Below are positions 26,741 to 34,451 of a stretch of 34,451 bases of DNA, piece by piece (positions within the stretch are counted from its first letter, which is position 1; every line of letters starts with the position of its first letter). Location of the stretch: positions 1 to 34,451 of the forward strand of contig JAIYDQ010000369.1 of NCBI GenBank assembly GCA_027487375.1, written 5' to 3'. Position numbers and translations under genes: made by a program. This stretch comes from Planctomycetaceae bacterium (GTDB taxonomy: Bacteria > Planctomycetota > Planctomycetia > Pirellulales > Pirellulaceae). The notes beneath the pieces were generated by a model, which worked only from the letters and a program-made list of their open reading frames with translations, was not told the origin of the DNA and searched no databases.

Positions 26741-28681
26741 TTATTCAAGGTAGGTGTTCCACTTTGCCGCGCCGCGATAACTATTCAGCGCGAGTTCGGC
26801 ATCATGTGGCGATAAATTCCCTTTGGAAACTTGCGCATCAAGCTTCGCTTGGAACTGTGAGACAAGGCCATCACTATCGTAGCGTGCGAATTGCACCATA
26901 TCCTGAATCTCACTGCCAGGAACAAGGCATTTTATGGTGTAGCTTCCATCGGTCTCGATGACGACTTGTGCTTCGTTAGGCATCCCAAAGAGATTATGTT
27001 GATTGCCCATGACCTCTTGATAAGCGCCTACCAAGAATATCCCAAGATAGTAATCTTCATTCTTTCGAAAAGCGGGTAACTCAAGCGTCTCTTTCACATC
27101 TTTCAAGTCGACAAATTTATCGATTTTGCCGTCGGAGTCACACGTTACGTCGACCAAGGTAGCGAAATCCTTTTTGGATTCGTGTAAACGATGCAAAGGA
27201 ACGATTGGGAAAAGCTGGCCGATGGCCCAGGAATCGGGGGCGGAACGGAAGAGCGAAAAGTTGCACAGATACTTCGCAGCGAGCACTCGCTTCACGTCCT
27301 CGAATTCTTCATCCGGAAATCTTGAAGCCTCGGATTCCTTGAGGGCTCTCGCACAAACTTCCCAGAAGAGCACCTCGCCCTTTGCGCGATCCTCGATACT
27401 AATCATCCCGAGATTGAATTGCGTGTGAAGCTGGTCTTTCAGCTCAAGAGCATCGTGATGATATTCGACATAGTTTTTACCATTGATTTCATCACACAAG
27501 TATTTGAGCTCCGTGATGACTTGTGGATCATCTTCGTCGATCGTGACTTCCGGTTCGTCATCGGCAAAGGTTTCAATCTCATCGCGGATCGATGTAACCA
27601 GGACCGTATGATAAGCGGTCATCATCCGCCCACTTTCGGTGACCAGATTAGGATGAGGCACTTCCTCTTCATCGCAAACAGCCAAGATCTGATAGACAGC
27701 GTCGTTCGCAAATTCTTGCACCGTGTAATTCATCGACGATTCAAACCGAGTCTTCGATCCATCGTAATCGACCCCCATACCGCCGCCGATGTCCAGATAT
27801 TGAACCTTCAAGCCGAGTTGGTAGATCTTCGCGTATACACGAGCAGCTTCCTTCATTGCGTTTTTCACTCGTTTGATATCGGTGATTTGAGAACCGATAT
27901 GGAAATGGAGCAATCGCAATTTGTCTTCGACTTTTTGCTCGTGAAGCAAACGAATGCATTGCATGATTTCTGAAGTGGTTAAACCGAATTTTGCCGAGTC
28001 ACCACCGGAGGAAGCCCACTTTCCTGATCCACGCGAATAGAGTTTTGCTCGTAATCCGATGTAGGGGCACATCTTTGTTTCGGCTGCTACTCGCAAGAGC
28101 ATCTTGAGCTCGTTCAGCTTCTCAACCACGATGACAACCTGCTTACCAGCTTTCATCGCGAGCGTGGCAAGCCTGAGGAAGCTCTCGTCTTTAAATCCGT
28201 TACAGATAAGCAGCGATTCGGGCGCTTGATCCAACGCAACTGCTGCAAAAAGTTCAGGCTTCGAACCACATTCCAATCCCACACGGCATCGTGAACTATC
28301 CGCAAGGAACGCTTCGACCACTTCTTTGCGCGGATTCACTTTCATCGGAAACACCGGGTAGTGTTGTCCACGGTACTCAAACAACTTGATTGCTTCCTGA
28401 TAGGCATCAGAGAGCTTCCTTAGCTGATTCGTGAGTATCTGAGGAAACCGAAGTGTCAGGGGCAGCTTCATCCCCTTTTCATGAACAATCTGATCGACAA
28501 GCTTCTTCAGATCGATCCCGCTATTTGCTTGATGAGTGTGAACGATTTGGGAAGGATCGCTAGCGCCGGGAATGGGATGAACCACCATATTTCCGAGCGT
28601 ATTGACACTGAAGTAGCCTGCCCCCCAATTTTCTACACCGTAGGTTTGATGGATTTTTTGAAGCGTCTGCTCATTGATCAT
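26741..28681 (-). CDS. speA: Biosynthetic arginine decarboxylase
   Basis: A 646-residue PLP enzyme (fold III, alanine-racemase-like barrel) converting arginine to agmatine, the first step of the agmatine route to putrescine and polyamines. Motifs of the SpeA family: the opening YGVENWGAGYFSVN, the PLP lysine in YPVFPMKVNPRKEVV (Lys114), LGLECGSKPEL-type region (VGLECGSKPELFAA), HIGSQ in LLHFHIGSQITDIK, and DIGGGMGVDYDGSKT. The length is typical of this large form. The ATG overlaps the stop of the upstream dehydrogenase gene (ATGA), so the two form an operon. It converges on gcvP. No speB (agmatinase) or agmatine deiminase gene is in the window. Confidence 0.96.
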   Translation of the reverse strand: MINEQTLQKIHQTYGVENWGAGYFSVNTLGNMVVHPIPGASDPSQIVHTHQANSGIDLKKLVDQIVHEKGMKLPLTLRFPQILTNQLRKLSDAYQEAIKLFEYRGQHYPVFPMKVNPRKEVVEAFLADSSRCRVGLECGSKPELFAAVALDQAPESLLICNGFKDESFLRLATLAMKAGKQVVIVVEKLNELKMLLRVAAETKMCPYIGLRAKLYSRGSGKWASSGGDSAKFGLTTSEIMQCIRLLHEQKVEDKLRLLHFHIGSQITDIKRVKNAMKEAARVYAKIYQLGLKVQYLDIGGGMGVDYDGSKTRFESSMNYTVQEFANDAVYQILAVCDEEEVPHPNLVTESGRMMTAYHTVLVTSIRDEIETFADDEPEVTIDEDDPQVITELKYLCDEINGKNYVEYHHDALELKDQLHTQFNLGMISIEDRAKGEVLFWEVCARALKESEASRFPDEEFEDVKRVLAAKYLCNFSLFRSAPDSWAIGQLFPIVPLHRLHESKKDFATLVDVTCDSDGKIDKFVDLKDVKETLELPAFRKNEDYYLGIFLVGAYQEVMGNQHNLFGMPNEAQVVIETDGSYTIKCLVPGSEIQDMVQFARYDSDGLVSQFQAKLDAQVSKGNLSPHDAELALNSYRGAAKWNTYLE

Positions 28682-29712
28682 GACACATTGTTTCCTTCGT
28701 TCGAGATGACAACTTTTCCAAAGTGTTGTCCACTTTCCAGGTATTCAAAGGCTGACGGAGCATCTTCAAACGAGAAAACGCGATCAATCACGGGCTGAAT
28801 TTTCTTTTGTTCTAGAAATCGATTCATCGCAACAAAAGCATCGCGAGGACCAACATAGATCCCATCTAATCTTACGTTGCGGGCAACCAGAGGAAACAAG
28901 CTACACGTTGGGGCGCCGAAACCAGTAAGAACACCAATCTGTGCAATTTGCCCACCGGCCGCAACGCAGTTCATCGATTTCTCGAGCGTACCCGGTCCAC
29001 CCGTTTCGACAACGTGATCTACGCCCAATTGATCGGTTGCTTTTAGGACAGCTTTGTCCCAATCGGGGTTGCTTCGATAGTTGATGGTGTGTGTTGCACC
29101 GATGCGTTGAGCCCGTATCAGTTTCGAATCACTGCTGGACGTCACGACTACTTTAGCCCCATATGCATGAGCAATTTGTAAAGCAAAAATCGAGACGCCG
29201 CCCGTGCCTAAAACCAAGACAGTTTGCCCGCTCGCCAAGCCACCGCGAACGATGATCGAGTACCAAGCGGTCAAAGCGGCACACGGAAGAGTAGATGCTT
29301 GGTGATAGGTCATCGAAGCGGGAATAGCAACAACACCATTTTCGTCCAGGACGACTTCATCCGCGAGCATCCCGTCAATCGTTCCACCGAGATCTTGCTT
29401 GTGATGTCGCATCTCAAAGCGACCGGATTGCCAACTTTGGAAAAAACACCCGGCGACTCGATCTCCAACTTTCCATTGCTTGACCGCGGAACCTACCTCG
29501 ACAATACGCCCGGCTCCATCGGAAGCAGGAACACGTCCATCTACATTGCGTCCCGCCTTATTCTTCAAAGCTATCAGATCTCGATAGTTTAACGACACCG
29601 CTCCGATTGCGATTCGAACTTGATGATCAGAAAGCCTTGTGGAAGGACGTGTTGCGAGTTTTAAGATGTATTTTTCTGACGCTTTTTGATACGTCCAAAA
29701 ACGACCGGCCAT
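28678..29712 (-). CDS. Medium-chain (MDR) NAD(P)-dependent alcohol dehydrogenase/quinone reductase-like protein
   Basis: A 344-residue MDR-superfamily oxidoreductase. The N-terminal GroES-like domain carries AVSLNYRDLIALKNKAG and PASDGAGRIVEVG, and the Rossmann domain has VLVLGTGGVSIFALQIAHAYGAKVVVTSSS. The catalytic zinc ligands of classical alcohol dehydrogenases (Cys and GHE motif) are not evident: the usual GHE position reads SDG (in PASDGAG). It therefore belongs to the zinc-independent quinone-reductase-like branch. Substrate unknown. It is the first gene of a two-gene operon and its TGA overlaps the speA ATG by 4 bases. That link to arginine decarboxylase is unusual but may reflect only shared transcription. 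Confidence 0.88.
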   Translation of the reverse strand: MAGRFWTYQKASEKYILKLATRPSTRLSDHQVRIAIGAVSLNYRDLIALKNKAGRNVDGRVPASDGAGRIVEVGSAVKQWKVGDRVAGCFFQSWQSGRFEMRHHKQDLGGTIDGMLADEVVLDENGVVAIPASMTYHQASTLPCAALTAWYSIIVRGGLASGQTVLVLGTGGVSIFALQIAHAYGAKVVVTSSSDSKLIRAQRIGATHTINYRSNPDWDKAVLKATDQLGVDHVVETGGPGTLEKSMNCVAAGGQIAQIGVLTGFGAPTCSLFPLVARNVRLDGIYVGPRDAFVAMNRFLEQKKIQPVIDRVFSFEDAPSAFEYLESGQHFGKVVISNEGNNVS

Positions 29713-29858
29713 GGATGTTTTAGTTCTATTTGAATGTGGCTCTAGGCGAAATCGATGGGGCAGTAAAACGAGATTAGCCGAGTATAGCCGATTCTAGCAT
29801 TGCCCGTAGTCCGCTAGGCCGCGCGGCAACTTCCATAAAGACTCGAAGGAATCGCGAT

Positions 29859-31256
29859 CTACCTGGGAACTCTGGGTGTCCAGGCGTCACTTCCTAGGCT
29901 TGGTGCATAGAGCTCTATCGTCTTATCATTTACCAATTTTCGGCCATCCGCCATCTCGTATCGAACGTAAACTTGGACACTCTTGGCGATAGGCCGCTTG
30001 GATTGCCAAGCAACTGCTACGTGAAAACCTTGCGAAAATCCGATCGGCTCCAACGACTGCTCAAGCTCTTCGGCAGTCCAAGTCCAACGACCTATCTTCG
30101 ATTCCGCTTCGGGCCTTCCGGAATCGACAACGACAAGCGTCATCCCTGCGACTTCAGGTAGAAAATCGCCATACTGATTCTTTGGTTGGAGAACCAGTCG
30201 CAGTCCGTCTTCGTTTGGCTCAGATTCGCGATTCGAACCACGGCAAAGCGAAGGGTGAAAGGCTATTTCGACGACCCGCGTATCGGTTGGTTGCGCGATC
30301 CAGTCGGGTTTCCCAATCACTTCCGTGCGGGACGAGCCGGCTACCGAATTCCGATGATTGTTTGAAGCCAGTCGATTCGTTGCTCCCGCTTGTACTACGG
30401 CGCTCCCATCCTTCTTCACAAATGTCGGAACAACAATTTGATTCGATGCAATCTCAATTGGGTCAGATACGGTAGGAAGCGTAATCATGGAGCTTACATC
30501 TTCGTGTTTATCACCTCGTATTTGCGTAGTCGGTAAATTTGGAAGGGGTGGAGGCATCAACGGACCTGGCATGATCCCGCCTGGAACCGGATTGGGATTC
30601 TGGATTGAATTGGCGTCAGGTAGCTTAAACGGAAGGGTTTCGATTGAGCCTGGAACGCCCATCTCAATCTCCGGTGGCTCAAGGTCCAATGAGTCAGCCC
30701 CCGATGAGGCACTTGGCTTAGCTGGTTTGGTTTTGTTTGCTGGTGGAGCACTGAGTCCCTTCGCTTCTGATTTGCTTTCTGGCGCGGCGTTTGCCTTTGG
30801 TGCCGCCTTCGAAGCCGGTTCCGAAATGGGATCTCTTATTGGATCGACTATCGGATCTGCTTGGGGAAGGATCGGCGTTGTTGGCATCGCTTTCGGTGCA
30901 TTATCGCTACCGGAGCGAGCCCGACTCCGAGAGTCCTGAAGCTCTTCAAGTCTCTGACGTAACGGAGAGTTACTTGAACGCTGCTGAGTGTTTGAAGATT
31001 GCTGAGCCAGTGAACTGCGAAGAGCTTCATTCTCCGCGCGAATAATGTCAAGCTCGTCTTCTGTCTGACGGTATGCTGCATCGTATTCAAAGATGCGGTC
31101 TTCCAGTTCGCGAATCTCACCCGCCATTCGTTCGACGTAAAGATCCGTGTACGCACGCCGTTGACATCCAGCCAGCAACAATACGCCAATAGCAAGCGTC
31201 CAAAAGGCCGGCCCCATGGTTAGTCGTTTCGTTGATAGCGAAATCACGTTCGACAT
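29859..31256 (-). CDS. Coiled-coil lipoprotein with Pro-rich linker, function unknown
   Basis: A 465-residue envelope protein. The signal peptide ends in the good lipobox LLAGC (Cys31), so it should be lipidated. Residues about 40-85 form a coiled coil (ERMAGEIRELEDRIFEYDAAYRQTEDELDIIRAENEALRSS). Then comes a long disordered linker rich in Pro, Ala, Ser and Lys (about 100-250). The C-terminal 180 residues look like a compact beta domain (VVEIAFHPSLCRG, LRLVLQPKNQYGDFLP, VHVAVAWQSKRPIAKSVQVYVRYEMADGRKLV). That layout suggests a coiled-coil stalk that places the C-terminal domain away from the membrane. I do not recognise a named family. The start ATG at 31256 lacks a clear ribosome-binding site. 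It is divergent from the TIGR03546 gene. Confidence 0.75.
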   Translation of the reverse strand: MSNVISLSTKRLTMGPAFWTLAIGVLLLAGCQRRAYTDLYVERMAGEIRELEDRIFEYDAAYRQTEDELDIIRAENEALRSSLAQQSSNTQQRSSNSPLRQRLEELQDSRSRARSGSDNAPKAMPTTPILPQADPIVDPIRDPISEPASKAAPKANAAPESKSEAKGLSAPPANKTKPAKPSASSGADSLDLEPPEIEMGVPGSIETLPFKLPDANSIQNPNPVPGGIMPGPLMPPPLPNLPTTQIRGDKHEDVSSMITLPTVSDPIEIASNQIVVPTFVKKDGSAVVQAGATNRLASNNHRNSVAGSSRTEVIGKPDWIAQPTDTRVVEIAFHPSLCRGSNRESEPNEDGLRLVLQPKNQYGDFLPEVAGMTLVVVDSGRPEAESKIGRWTWTAEELEQSLEPIGFSQGFHVAVAWQSKRPIAKSVQVYVRYEMADGRKLVNDKTIELYAPSLGSDAWTPRVPR

Positions 31257-31511
31257 TTTGGAAAACAGAACCGCCTGAACGTTGAATTAGTGAACTTAGG
31301 AAAACACGCTCTAACGCTAAGCTTCGCGCTAAGCAACGTGTGTTTGGAGGGTTTAGCTAATTCTAAATGCCGACGTCAATTGCATCTTGAAGTGCTAGCA
31401 TCATCGTTATCGATTTTTTCGGCAAACTTCTTCAGATCGGAACAGGCATACCGCCGATGCTATCCGATGACAGAAGAACATAGCGATCCTATTTCGTAAA
31501 TCAGCGACATC

Positions 31512-32684
31512 ATGCAACGAGTGCGAACGCAATCGTCAAAGCAAATCGAACGAGCTAGCTCAGCTATCGCTCTATCGTTGGCTATTGCATTTGGAATGAT
31601 GCCCAAGCTGAACTTGACCGCCCTTGCGATACTCGCCTTTTTATCGCTAGCGAATCAGTTCACTCGAAAAGTTGCGGTTGTCGGCTTCGTTTCATTCGTG
31701 TTGTCATACGCTCTTCATCCGGTGATGCAGGTTATTGGCATGAGCTCGGCAACATTGCCGGCTGTCCAATATCTGTTGAATGTCTCAGAACAATTCCCAG
31801 TTTTGCCGTGGTTCCGCTTCAATAGTCCAGCCGTTCTCGGAAGCATCTGGACTGGAGTTACGGTGTATACCACCCTGGTGCTTGCGAGTCTGGTGATGCT
31901 TTCAACTCGATCTCGTGAAGCCCAAGCTCATAATTCAAGCTCGCTGAACGCCACCATGCTTGATATGGCGCTCGATAAAGCGCTAGTCACAGGCGAATTC
32001 GAACTTTCCACTTCACAGGTTGCTTCAAAATCAACTCCGGCTGAGTATGCAGTAGGAGCAAACGCTGAAGTTAATGATCAAGCGTTTGACTTCTCGATAA
32101 AAAGCAACGCTCGAGCCGAGAGTGACAAGAACCCTTCGTCTTTGTTTGATCCACTCGCGATGGAACACGACAAAGAGAATGCCGTTGCATTGGATACGTC
32201 AGAAGACTATTCCAACATGGAGATTCGTGAGTCGGTTATCGAAATAATCCGATTCATAAGTCACAAAGATGCGGACTTACGCAATGCGGAATCCAACGAT
32301 TCCGAGTTATCGCGAAGTAGCAGTCCTAATAAAGTTATAAGCCTACCTATACACAACCTGATGCAATCTAAGACGCAAAGCAATTCGATAATCTTCACGG
32401 ATGCCAAACCAGTAGGAGATGCTCGGCGTAGTGTAGCTTCGAGCATCACCAACGCAGAGCGATCGATGGAGAATACTATGAACTTGATTAAGTCTGAATT
32501 CGAATCAACCACTCCAGTCGACGCAATGAACTCAAGCAATCATATACGTCACGAGTCGCATTCGATCCAACAGGACCCCGCATCGAATCTCAATTCAAAG
32601 CCGCGGGATGAAGCACTGAGATACCTTCTGTGGCATCTCAGTGAAGCCAAGGATCAACCAGTCATTCGGGAACGAGCTTCATGA
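31512..32684 (+). CDS. TIGR03546-family membrane protein with long hydrophilic tail
   Basis: A 390-residue protein. Residues 1 to about 135 resemble the TIGR03546 family: a compact hydrophobic domain with IALSLAIAFGMMPKLNLTALAILAFL, then LSYALHPVMQVIG, and the PWFRFNSPAVLGSIWTG stretch that matches the family's conserved RFNN-xVLGS phrase. TIGR03546 proteins are small (about 150 residues) and occur next to TIGR03545 proteins, as here. The remaining 255 residues are a hydrophilic, Ser/Asn/Asp/Glu-rich tail with no predicted membrane segment. The stop overlaps the next gene's ATG (ATGA), so they are translationally coupled. The function of the pair is unknown. The identification is from remembered family features, not a search. 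Confidence 0.78.
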   Translation: MQRVRTQSSKQIERASSAIALSLAIAFGMMPKLNLTALAILAFLSLANQFTRKVAVVGFVSFVLSYALHPVMQVIGMSSATLPAVQYLLNVSEQFPVLPWFRFNSPAVLGSIWTGVTVYTTLVLASLVMLSTRSREAQAHNSSSLNATMLDMALDKALVTGEFELSTSQVASKSTPAEYAVGANAEVNDQAFDFSIKSNARAESDKNPSSLFDPLAMEHDKENAVALDTSEDYSNMEIRESVIEIIRFISHKDADLRNAESNDSELSRSSSPNKVISLPIHNLMQSKTQSNSIIFTDAKPVGDARRSVASSITNAERSMENTMNLIKSEFESTTPVDAMNSSNHIRHESHSIQQDPASNLNSKPRDEALRYLLWHLSEAKDQPVIRERAS

Positions 32685-34451
32685 ATCGACGGTCGGTACT
32701 CGCATTGATTGTAATTCCTTGTGCCGGATTGTTAGCGCTGCCGACTTTGTCGAGCTGTCTCGTTCAGGATTTCCTACACCAGACAATGCGAATCGATAGT
32801 GAGTTCGAAGGCGTTTCCGTCGACCCCATCAATGGCAAGTTGGTCCTGAAGAACCTTGTGCTAAGCGACGCTCATTCCATGGGCGACAAGTCTGATGAGT
32901 CGGCAACAATTGCCCAATCGATGAATAGCATTGGAACCACCTGGGCAAATTTCTCACTACCGCAACTGCTTTATCGACGCTTCGACTCATCCTTAATCGT
33001 GATGGACGGTTTAGAGATTGGTCACTGTGACAAATCAGTATCGATGTTGCCTGACTTTAAGCCGCACGCCGACACTGTGTCGACCAAACGATTACCGCAG
33101 ATTTCCGCTGATACCAGCTCTTTCATACTAAATGATCCAGTTTTTCAAGTATCGATTAAAACCGCACTGGACCAAGCGAGAGATCGAGCTGCCGTGAAGC
33201 AACAACATCTTCAATCTGAATTCAACCGATTGAAGAGAGATGCAAAGTTGCTTTCCGAAAAACCAATTGACACACAGAATCCGCTTCGTAGCGAGTTAGA
33301 GGCGAAACGTATTCGAAGTGAACTTGATAGGATCACCGGAGAACTCAAAGCCCTCGGGGCGACTCTTGAGCGCAATGTTGCAAGCACAGTGGACGCAGGA
33401 CCGTTGGCTCGGGATAAGATCCTGGTCGATTGGATGACATGGAACAACACACGCTTGGCAGAAGTCGATGATATTGACATTGAGCACCATGTTCGGAGGA
33501 TGCTTTCGTCTTACGCATCCGACTGCATAAAACCGATCGTTCCTGCATTAGTGACAACGCACGCGATATCGAGATGGAGCGTCGGCGCGTCGAACGCTGT
33601 TGCAGATAGTGCCGCCGATACGGAGCGTCGCAAGGATTTTGACCTTGTTTTGAACCCCAAGGCCCAACCACCTTTCACCTTCCGAAACGTCAAGCTTCGT
33701 GGACGAACCTTAGTTGGTTCCGAACCACTTACCTTGACTGGCACGGTCAAAAATCTGGGTTTACTTAAACAAAACGCGGCTTCCTCGGCATCCAATCAAT
33801 CGACCCAGACAGATCTGACTTTCACAGATACGACCATTCCACCGTCATCGTATCCCAGCACGCCATCCATTCCTTTAGTCGCCTCTGCGACTTATTCACC
33901 AACAACACCCAACCAGACGATCGTTTTAAAGCATCACGATCTTCGAATGGTGAATCAAGTTGAATCTCCACTCCAACTTTCCGAGGAAGGGCTTCGGTCC
34001 AAGATAAGATCAGCACACCCCAAGTCTGAACTAACTTGGTCGCTGGAAGGAGATCGATGGGAGTGCATCTTTAAAACCTATGGTTCCGACATTCAAATAG
34101 ACATCATCCCGTCGCAGAAACTCGGTACTTCTGCGACAAACAAGCCGCTTCCCAAAGCCACTGAATTCGTCGGAAACAGCGAAAACTCATTCAATTTGTA
34201 TCGTTCCAAATCACATCAACAGGGCAATGGAACCCCATTTGTTGAAATCACCTATAGCGGAAAACTCGACGGTGAAAAATTCGACAACTGCAACGAAACC
34301 CTAAGTGCCGGCTGCATTGCGGAGATCACTCAATCCATCAAGAGCTATTTGAAACAAAGAGCCGAAACCGAACTGGTTGCGTTGAAAGCAAACTGGATCC
34401 GCCATGCCGAAGAACAGATCGCAAGCTGGCAAAAATCGCACGAAGCCGAAC
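32681..34451 (+). CDS. TIGR03545-family (AsmA-like) protein, 5' part
   Basis: The frame is open from the ATG at 32681 to the right edge (590 full codons, no stop), so the gene is truncated by the window. The N-terminus has one hydrophobic segment (SVLALIVIPCAGLLALPTL) followed by LSSC, which could be a lipobox or simply the end of a signal anchor. Next comes a short AsmA/YdbH-like beta motif (FEGVSVDPINGKLVLKNLVLSD), then a second such unit with a YRRFDSSLIVMDGLEIGH phrase. A charged coiled coil of about 130 residues follows (around 165-260), then beta-rich sequence with Ser/Thr-rich loops. This order fits TIGR03545 proteins, which span the periplasm of diderm bacteria and are paired with TIGR03546. 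It may take part in envelope lipid transport, as inferred from AsmA-like folds. C-terminus not seen. Confidence 0.78.
   Translation, partial: MNRRSVLALIVIPCAGLLALPTLSSCLVQDFLHQTMRIDSEFEGVSVDPINGKLVLKNLVLSDAHSMGDKSDESATIAQSMNSIGTTWANFSLPQLLYRRFDSSLIVMDGLEIGHCDKSVSMLPDFKPHADTVSTKRLPQISADTSSFILNDPVFQVSIKTALDQARDRAAVKQQHLQSEFNRLKRDAKLLSEKPIDTQNPLRSELEAKRIRSELDRITGELKALGATLERNVASTVDAGPLARDKILVDWMTWNNTRLAEVDDIDIEHHVRRMLSSYASDCIKPIVPALVTTHAISRWSVGASNAVADSAADTERRKDFDLVLNPKAQPPFTFRNVKLRGRTLVGSEPLTLTGTVKNLGLLKQNAASSASNQSTQTDLTFTDTTIPPSSYPSTPSIPLVASATYSPTTPNQTIVLKHHDLRMVNQVESPLQLSEEGLRSKIRSAHPKSELTWSLEGDRWECIFKTYGSDIQIDIIPSQKLGTSATNKPLPKATEFVGNSENSFNLYRSKSHQQGNGTPFVEITYSGKLDGEKFDNCNETLSAGCIAEITQSIKSYLKQRAETELVALKANWIRHAEEQIASWQKSHEAE

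Noticed and set aside
29760-29850. Possible terminator after the coiled-coil lipoprotein gene and repeat TAGCCGA twice
   Set aside because: The candidate stem (TTGCC/GGCAA) has only five clean pairs and no T-tract; the direct repeat is too short to mean anything.
31315-31334. Direct repeat CGCTAAGC twice, 12 bases apart, with partly symmetric flanks
   Set aside because: Only two short copies; the flanks do not pair well enough to call a hairpin or an operator.
31290-31499. A 69-codon open frame in the divergent region before the TIGR03546 gene
   Set aside because: It starts with GTG, has no ribosome-binding site, and the sequence has no domain or signal-peptide character.

Overview
The window looks like a chromosomal segment of a planctomycete, most likely of the Pirellulaceae (Rhodopirellula-like). 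This is inferred from gene content, not from a marker gene. The pointers are a secreted beta-propeller protein beginning with the WPQFRGP signature, a cytochrome protein joining a PSCyt1-type CASCH domain to a DUF2231-type membrane domain, a ThuA-domain secreted protein, a PEP-CTERM protein, many lipoproteins and signal peptides, and a TIGR03546/TIGR03545 gene pair. I see no tRNA, rRNA, insertion sequence, integrase, CRISPR array or phage gene. It reads as ordinary core and lineage-specific chromosome.

Layout, left: the 3' end of an S9 peptidase (1-1046, +) converges on a TPR/GT9-like protein (-), with a hairpin terminator between them. A PEP-CTERM protein (3103-3753, +) follows. Then comes the nitrogen-sensing pair glnB-glnD (6791-3795, -), 3 bp apart. 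rsmD and a DinB-superfamily gene (+) come next, then an ion-channel-like protein and a large secreted protein of unknown function (both -).

Middle: a DinG-type helicase (11484-13583, +) overlaps by ATGA a PQQ-like propeller gene. A 72-nt near-palindrome (15014-15085) precedes a small lipoprotein gene. ThuA and panB are on the minus strand. A tight + cluster follows: two secreted proteins (one with a lysine-rich tail, one with beta-trefoil QxW motifs) run straight into pxpA (5-oxoprolinase subunit A). Next are the cytochrome/DUF2231 protein and a short-chain dehydrogenase.

Right: a tandem glycine riboswitch (23433-23684), with a candidate promoter just upstream, leads into a full-length glycine decarboxylase gene, gcvP. 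Converging on it is a two-gene minus-strand operon of an MDR-family dehydrogenase and arginine decarboxylase (speA), overlapping by ATGA. A coiled-coil lipoprotein gene (-) is divergent from the TIGR03546/TIGR03545 pair (31512 to the window end, +), also overlapping by ATGA. The second gene of that pair is cut by the window edge.

The observations most worth a second look are the tandem glycine riboswitch and the start choice it forces for gcvP, the TIGR03546 protein with a long hydrophilic tail, the DinG-like helicase whose first Fe-S cysteine position is serine, RsmD with CPPY in place of (D/N)PPY, the palindromic repeat, and the uncharacterised secreted cluster coupled to an orphan pxpA. 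I did not find a clearly new multi-gene system. The TIGR03545/46 pair and the trefoil-pxpA cluster are the best candidates for undescribed biology.
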